From contig URIR01000005.1 of assembly GCA_900547955.1 (NCBI GenBank), positions 1-64,000 of the forward strand: a stretch of DNA of 64,000 nt, read 5' to 3'. The notes under the pieces are model-generated. The model had not been told where the DNA came from. It worked only from the letters and a program-made list of their open reading frames with translations, and did not search any database. The DNA is from an uncultured Eubacteriales bacterium (lineage in GTDB: Bacteria > Bacillota > Clostridia > Christensenellales > QALW01). Both the position numbers and the translations under genes were made by a program. Shown piece after piece: positions 61,464 through 64,000 of this stretch (within the stretch, counting starts at the first letter, position 1; each line of letters begins with the position of its first letter).

Positions 61464-62213
61464 ATGAAATTTGACAACCCTATCGCAGTCCGGGCAACCA
61501 AAACAGTCTATAGAGACGGAGATCTTGCTATTAAGCTTTTTAACGAAGGATACTCCAAATCAGATGTGCTCAACGAGGCGCTCAACCAGGCGCGCGTTGA
61601 GGAAACAGGGCTTTTGGTGCCCAAGGTGCTGGAGGTAGGCATCTTTGACGGCCGCTGGGCTATCGTAAGCGAATTTATAGAGGGCAAGACCATGGCGCAG
61701 CTTATGGCTGAGCAGCCCGACAAAAAAGATGAGCTTATGAGCCGTTTTGTGGATATTCAGCTATCCATACACGCTCGCCGCGCTCCCTTGCTTAATAAAC
61801 TCAAGGATAAGATGGAACGAAAGATAGACGGTACTTCTCTGGATGCGACTACCAGATATGAGCTGCATACGCGCCTTGAATCCATGCCTAAGCATAAAAA
61901 GGTATGCCATGGAGATTATAACCCCTCTAACGTTATAATAACCGATAACGGCGACGCCTATATTATAGACTGGTCTCATGCTACTCAGGGCAATGCTTCG
62001 GCCGATGCGGCGCGTACATATCTGCTGTTCTGGTTGGCTGGAGATGTGGAGAGCGCTCATAGGTATATGGACCTTTTCTGCCGCAAGAGCGATACCGCTA
62101 AGCAGTATGTGGAAAAATGGCTGCCCATAGTTGCCGCTTCTCAGTCGGTTAAGGGCAAGCCTGAGGAGAGAGAGCTGCTTATGCATTGGGTGGACGTTGT
62201 AGACTACGAATAG
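61464..62213 (+). CDS. Aminoglycoside phosphotransferase-like protein
   Basis: 249 residues. Kinase fold of the APH family (TIGR02172-type, as I recall it). VCHGDYNPSNVI holds the catalytic Asp, and IIDWSHATQGN holds the metal-binding Asp. The N-terminal Lys site is in DLAIKLFNEGY. It is unlikely to be an antibiotic-resistance enzyme; relatives are common in gut Firmicutes with unknown substrates. Follows adhE by 14 bases with AAAGGAGG, perhaps the same transcript. Confidence 0.75.
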   Translation: MKFDNPIAVRATKTVYRDGDLAIKLFNEGYSKSDVLNEALNQARVEETGLLVPKVLEVGIFDGRWAIVSEFIEGKTMAQLMAEQPDKKDELMSRFVDIQLSIHARRAPLLNKLKDKMERKIDGTSLDATTRYELHTRLESMPKHKKVCHGDYNPSNVIITDNGDAYIIDWSHATQGNASADAARTYLLFWLAGDVESAHRYMDLFCRKSDTAKQYVEKWLPIVAASQSVKGKPEERELLMHWVDVVDYE

Positions 62214-62270
62214 AATACAGCGGGCTTAACGGGCTTCCTTGAGACAAGGATTCTTTGGCCTGCTGAAAGG

Positions 62271-62297
62271 TTGACAAATTTAGGATTTCTCTATAAT
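62271..62297 (+). promoter_or_regulatory. Consensus promoter pointing into a palindrome
   Basis: TTGACA (62271) and TATAAT (62292) with a 15-bp spacer. The predicted start is at about 62303, the first base of the hairpin that follows. Confidence 0.5.
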
Positions 62298-62302
62298 GGA
62301 CA

Positions 62303-62353
62303 AATAATTTGGGAGTTTTGAGCCGTAATACGGCTCAAAACTCCCAAATTATT
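62303..62353. terminator. 25-bp perfect palindromic terminator between convergent genes
   Basis: Perfect arms 62303-62327 and 62329-62353 about one central base, AATAATTT at one edge and AAATTATTTTATT at the other. It can stop transcripts from the APH gene and from the GH2 gene that converges on it. Confidence 0.8.
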
Positions 62354-62370
62354 TTATTATAAACTGCAGC

Positions 62371-62428
62371 TACCCGAGGATAACGCAGAAAATGAAGGAA
62401 TTAACCCGTTTGAGGTAAACTGAGGGTA
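62371..62428. mobile_element. Minimal family A derivative (58 bp)
   Basis: TACCCGAGGATAACGCAGAA ... GTAAACTGAGGGTA, bounded by TA. It keeps the right end and about 40 bp of the left hairpin sequence, with the rest deleted. Confidence 0.7.
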
Positions 62429-62520
62429 GATGATAAAGCAATATCAATATGCAGCTCACCATTCCAGACAGTAGTGCATATGAGGTCCAATCCGCCGGCC
62501 GCTCCATTAATGTGTTTCAA

Positions 62521-64000
62521 TTAATCCTCTATAGCGGCTTTTTGGATATTTATACGTCTTACGGCTTCTATATCCACCTTTGGCTTCCGGTCGTATGTAT
62601 AAAGTCCGTTTTGCTCCTGCTCTATATCGTAAAGCTGAGTATAGCAGAAGCCTATCATTTTAGGATTGCTTAAAAGCGCTTCGGTTAGTCCCTTATATCT
62701 TTTTAAGAATTGCTCCTCGTCTTGCGCGGGCTGGCCGTAGCCCCAGGCTTTATCGTCCGAGCGTTTTATTATGGTGCCTCCGTATTCGCTGACCATTACG
62801 GGCTCGCCGGTATATATCTGCCTGTCCGAGTATTTATCAAATAGCTCGCCCGTTTTAAACAGCCGGTCGTATCTTTCTTTAAATATTTCAGGATTCTGCT
62901 CATAATCATGCACGTCAAAAATGTCCGTCTGAACATGGAAATTGCCGCTTGTATCAATGCAGGGACGCATGCTGTCAAACTGCTTGGTGGTTCTGTAGAC
63001 AGTTCTTATCATGTCGTCGTCCTGGCGTCGCCATGCGTAATCCCAGGTTTCGTTAAAGGGGCACCAGCCTATAATGGAGGGATGATTGTAATCCCGGTTT
63101 AATATTTCCAGCCATTCCATAAGCATATTGGGGAGCGCCCGCATATCCGAGTAATCCATACCCCAGTTGCCGTATTCTCCCCATACCATATATCCCATTT
63201 TGTCGCAGTAGTAAAGGAAGCGGGGTTCAAACGCTTTTTGGTGCAGTCTTGCGCCGTTAAAGCCTGCGGCCAGGGCAAGCTCTATATCCTTTATAAAGGA
63301 GGCATCCTCTGGAGCGGTATAAATGCCGTCGGGATAAAAACCTTGGTCCAGTATCAGCCTTTGAAATATATGACGGCCGTTAAGCATAAGCCCTTTTTGG
63401 TCTAAGGCTATATCTCTAAGTCCAAAATAGGTATGCACGATATCCTGGCCAAATTGCAGCTCCACGTCGTATAATCTGCCTTGGCCAAGCTCCCAAAGGT
63501 GTATTTCATTAAGCTTTATTGAAAAATTTACGCTTTGACAGCAGTTTGATATGAAAAATTCGCCCATAGGGCTGCCCTGATAATAAATTTTTGCTGAAAA
63601 ATCCTCCGCTCCTGCAAGCTTAACTGACATTTCTACGCTTCCGGCCGCAGCGCAGGGTGTAATTTTGAAATCCTTTATATATTCCCGCGGTGTAAATTCC
63701 AGCCAAACGGTCTGCCAAATACCTGTTGTGCGCGTATAGTCGCAGACGCGGGAAGCGTAGGTTTCTGACTGCTTACCGCGGGGCTGGAGGGGACTGCGGA
63801 CGTTATCCTCAGCGCATATGGTAATAAGGTTTTCGCCTGGTTTTAAAAGAGCGGTTATTTCAAGGCTGAAGGAGGCGTAGCCTCCCTTATGTGTTCCGGC
63901 GCTTTGAGCGTTTATCCATACCTGGGCGCTGTAGTCGCACGCGCCTATATGTAGAAATATTCGTCCCTTTAATTGCTCTGGCGATATATTTACGGCTCTT
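62521..64000 (-). CDS. Glycoside hydrolase family 2 enzyme (partial)
   Basis: The frame is open from 62521 through the right edge; about 493 residues are seen, N-terminus missing. The GH2 sandwich starts with FLHIGACDYSAQVWIN, then LITICAEDNVRSPLQPRG. The TIM barrel carries LILDQGFYPDGIYTAPED, the acid/base Glu in GWCPFNETWDYAW and the nucleophile Glu in VMVSEYGGTI. Family members are beta-galactosidases, glucuronidases or mannosidases; no specificity is claimed. The inner ATG at 63630 is not the true start. No signal is seen because the start is outside the window. Confidence 0.9.
   Translation of the reverse strand, partial: RAVNISPEQLKGRIFLHIGACDYSAQVWINAQSAGTHKGGYASFSLEITALLKPGENLITICAEDNVRSPLQPRGKQSETYASRVCDYTRTTGIWQTVWLEFTPREYIKDFKITPCAAAGSVEMSVKLAGAEDFSAKIYYQGSPMGEFFISNCCQSVNFSIKLNEIHLWELGQGRLYDVELQFGQDIVHTYFGLRDIALDQKGLMLNGRHIFQRLILDQGFYPDGIYTAPEDASFIKDIELALAAGFNGARLHQKAFEPRFLYYCDKMGYMVWGEYGNWGMDYSDMRALPNMLMEWLEILNRDYNHPSIIGWCPFNETWDYAWRRQDDDMIRTVYRTTKQFDSMRPCIDTSGNFHVQTDIFDVHDYEQNPEIFKERYDRLFKTGELFDKYSDRQIYTGEPVMVSEYGGTIIKRSDDKAWGYGQPAQDEEQFLKRYKGLTEALLSNPKMIGFCYTQLYDIEQEQNGLYTYDRKPKVDIEAVRRINIQKAAIED

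Noticed and set aside
61464..62213. Aminoglycoside resistance gene
   Set aside because: Only the general kinase motifs match; the setting next to adhE is chromosomal and the family is broad.

Overview
The window reads as chromosome of an endospore-forming member of the Clostridia (Firmicutes/Bacillota), probably a gut anaerobe. The reasons are a Spo0A response regulator, the sporulation membrane protein YlbJ, the fused IspH-S1 protein that is typical of Clostridia, indolepyruvate:ferredoxin oxidoreductase, AdhE with Rex, a membrane pyrophosphatase of the potassium-dependent type, and Gram-positive cell-surface signals. I cannot name a genus from sequence alone; Christensenellales-like lineages are one possibility. 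Mean base composition is near half GC. The stretch next to the rRNA genes differs in style and in gene content.

Layout. 1-600 is the 3' end of an rRNA operon (23S end, 5S, terminator). About 1.0-5.83 kb is a decayed integrative element with Tn916/Tn4451-type cargo: HTH protein, broken sigma factor, KTR protein, frameshifted SDR oxidoreductase, truncated TetR and MobC, broken TnpW, and a frameshifted large serine recombinase. 5.9-15.4 kb is a glycan-use region: a secreted alpha/beta hydrolase with duplicated binding modules, a divergent LysR regulator carrying the same module inserted in its effector domain, rhamnulokinase, and a GH71/GH99-like lipoprotein. 15.5-21.5 kb is an RpiR regulator, a flavoprotein, HutP, Cmk, PlsC and IspH-S1. 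Spo0A follows at 22.3 kb. 23.6-29.0 kb is an acyl-CoA ligase/indolepyruvate oxidoreductase/ACT cluster. 29.1-36.8 kb is housekeeping: alr, 5-formyl-THF cyclo-ligase, rsmD, coaD, ylbJ, dnaX, ebfC, recR. Then come a CNNM/CorC transporter behind a small Cys/His-rich leader ORF and a CopA copper ATPase with a CopZ-like tail. 42.0-46.9 kb holds a tyrosine recombinase, a predicted invertible DNA switch and a large cell-wall protein. 46.9-51.4 kb is rich in short mobile repeats and contains hsp20 with a CIRCE-like operator, a broken flavodoxin lipoprotein, and a DUF3737 protein. 51.5-64 kb holds LysR, GGGtGRT and NifU-like proteins, pyrophosphatase, LysR, Rex, AdhE, an APH-like kinase and a GH2 enzyme that runs off the right edge.

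Four things stand out. (1) A one-unit, circularly permuted copy of the hydrolase's tandem binding module sits inside the effector domain of the divergent LysR regulator; this suggests a new type of sensor. (2) Two 35-bp inverted repeats with a dyad core, plus a third core copy, lie between a tyrosine recombinase gene and a surface-protein gene. They bracket a promoter that now points the wrong way and a terminator, which fits a phase-variable OFF state. (3) Two families of roughly 275-280 bp TA-flanked palindromic elements occur repeatedly; two copies have landed in genes, and removing each copy restores an open protein sequence. (4) Two multi-branched hairpins with a four-way-junction layout act as terminators.

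All calls come from reading the sequence and from memory of protein families; no database search was run.
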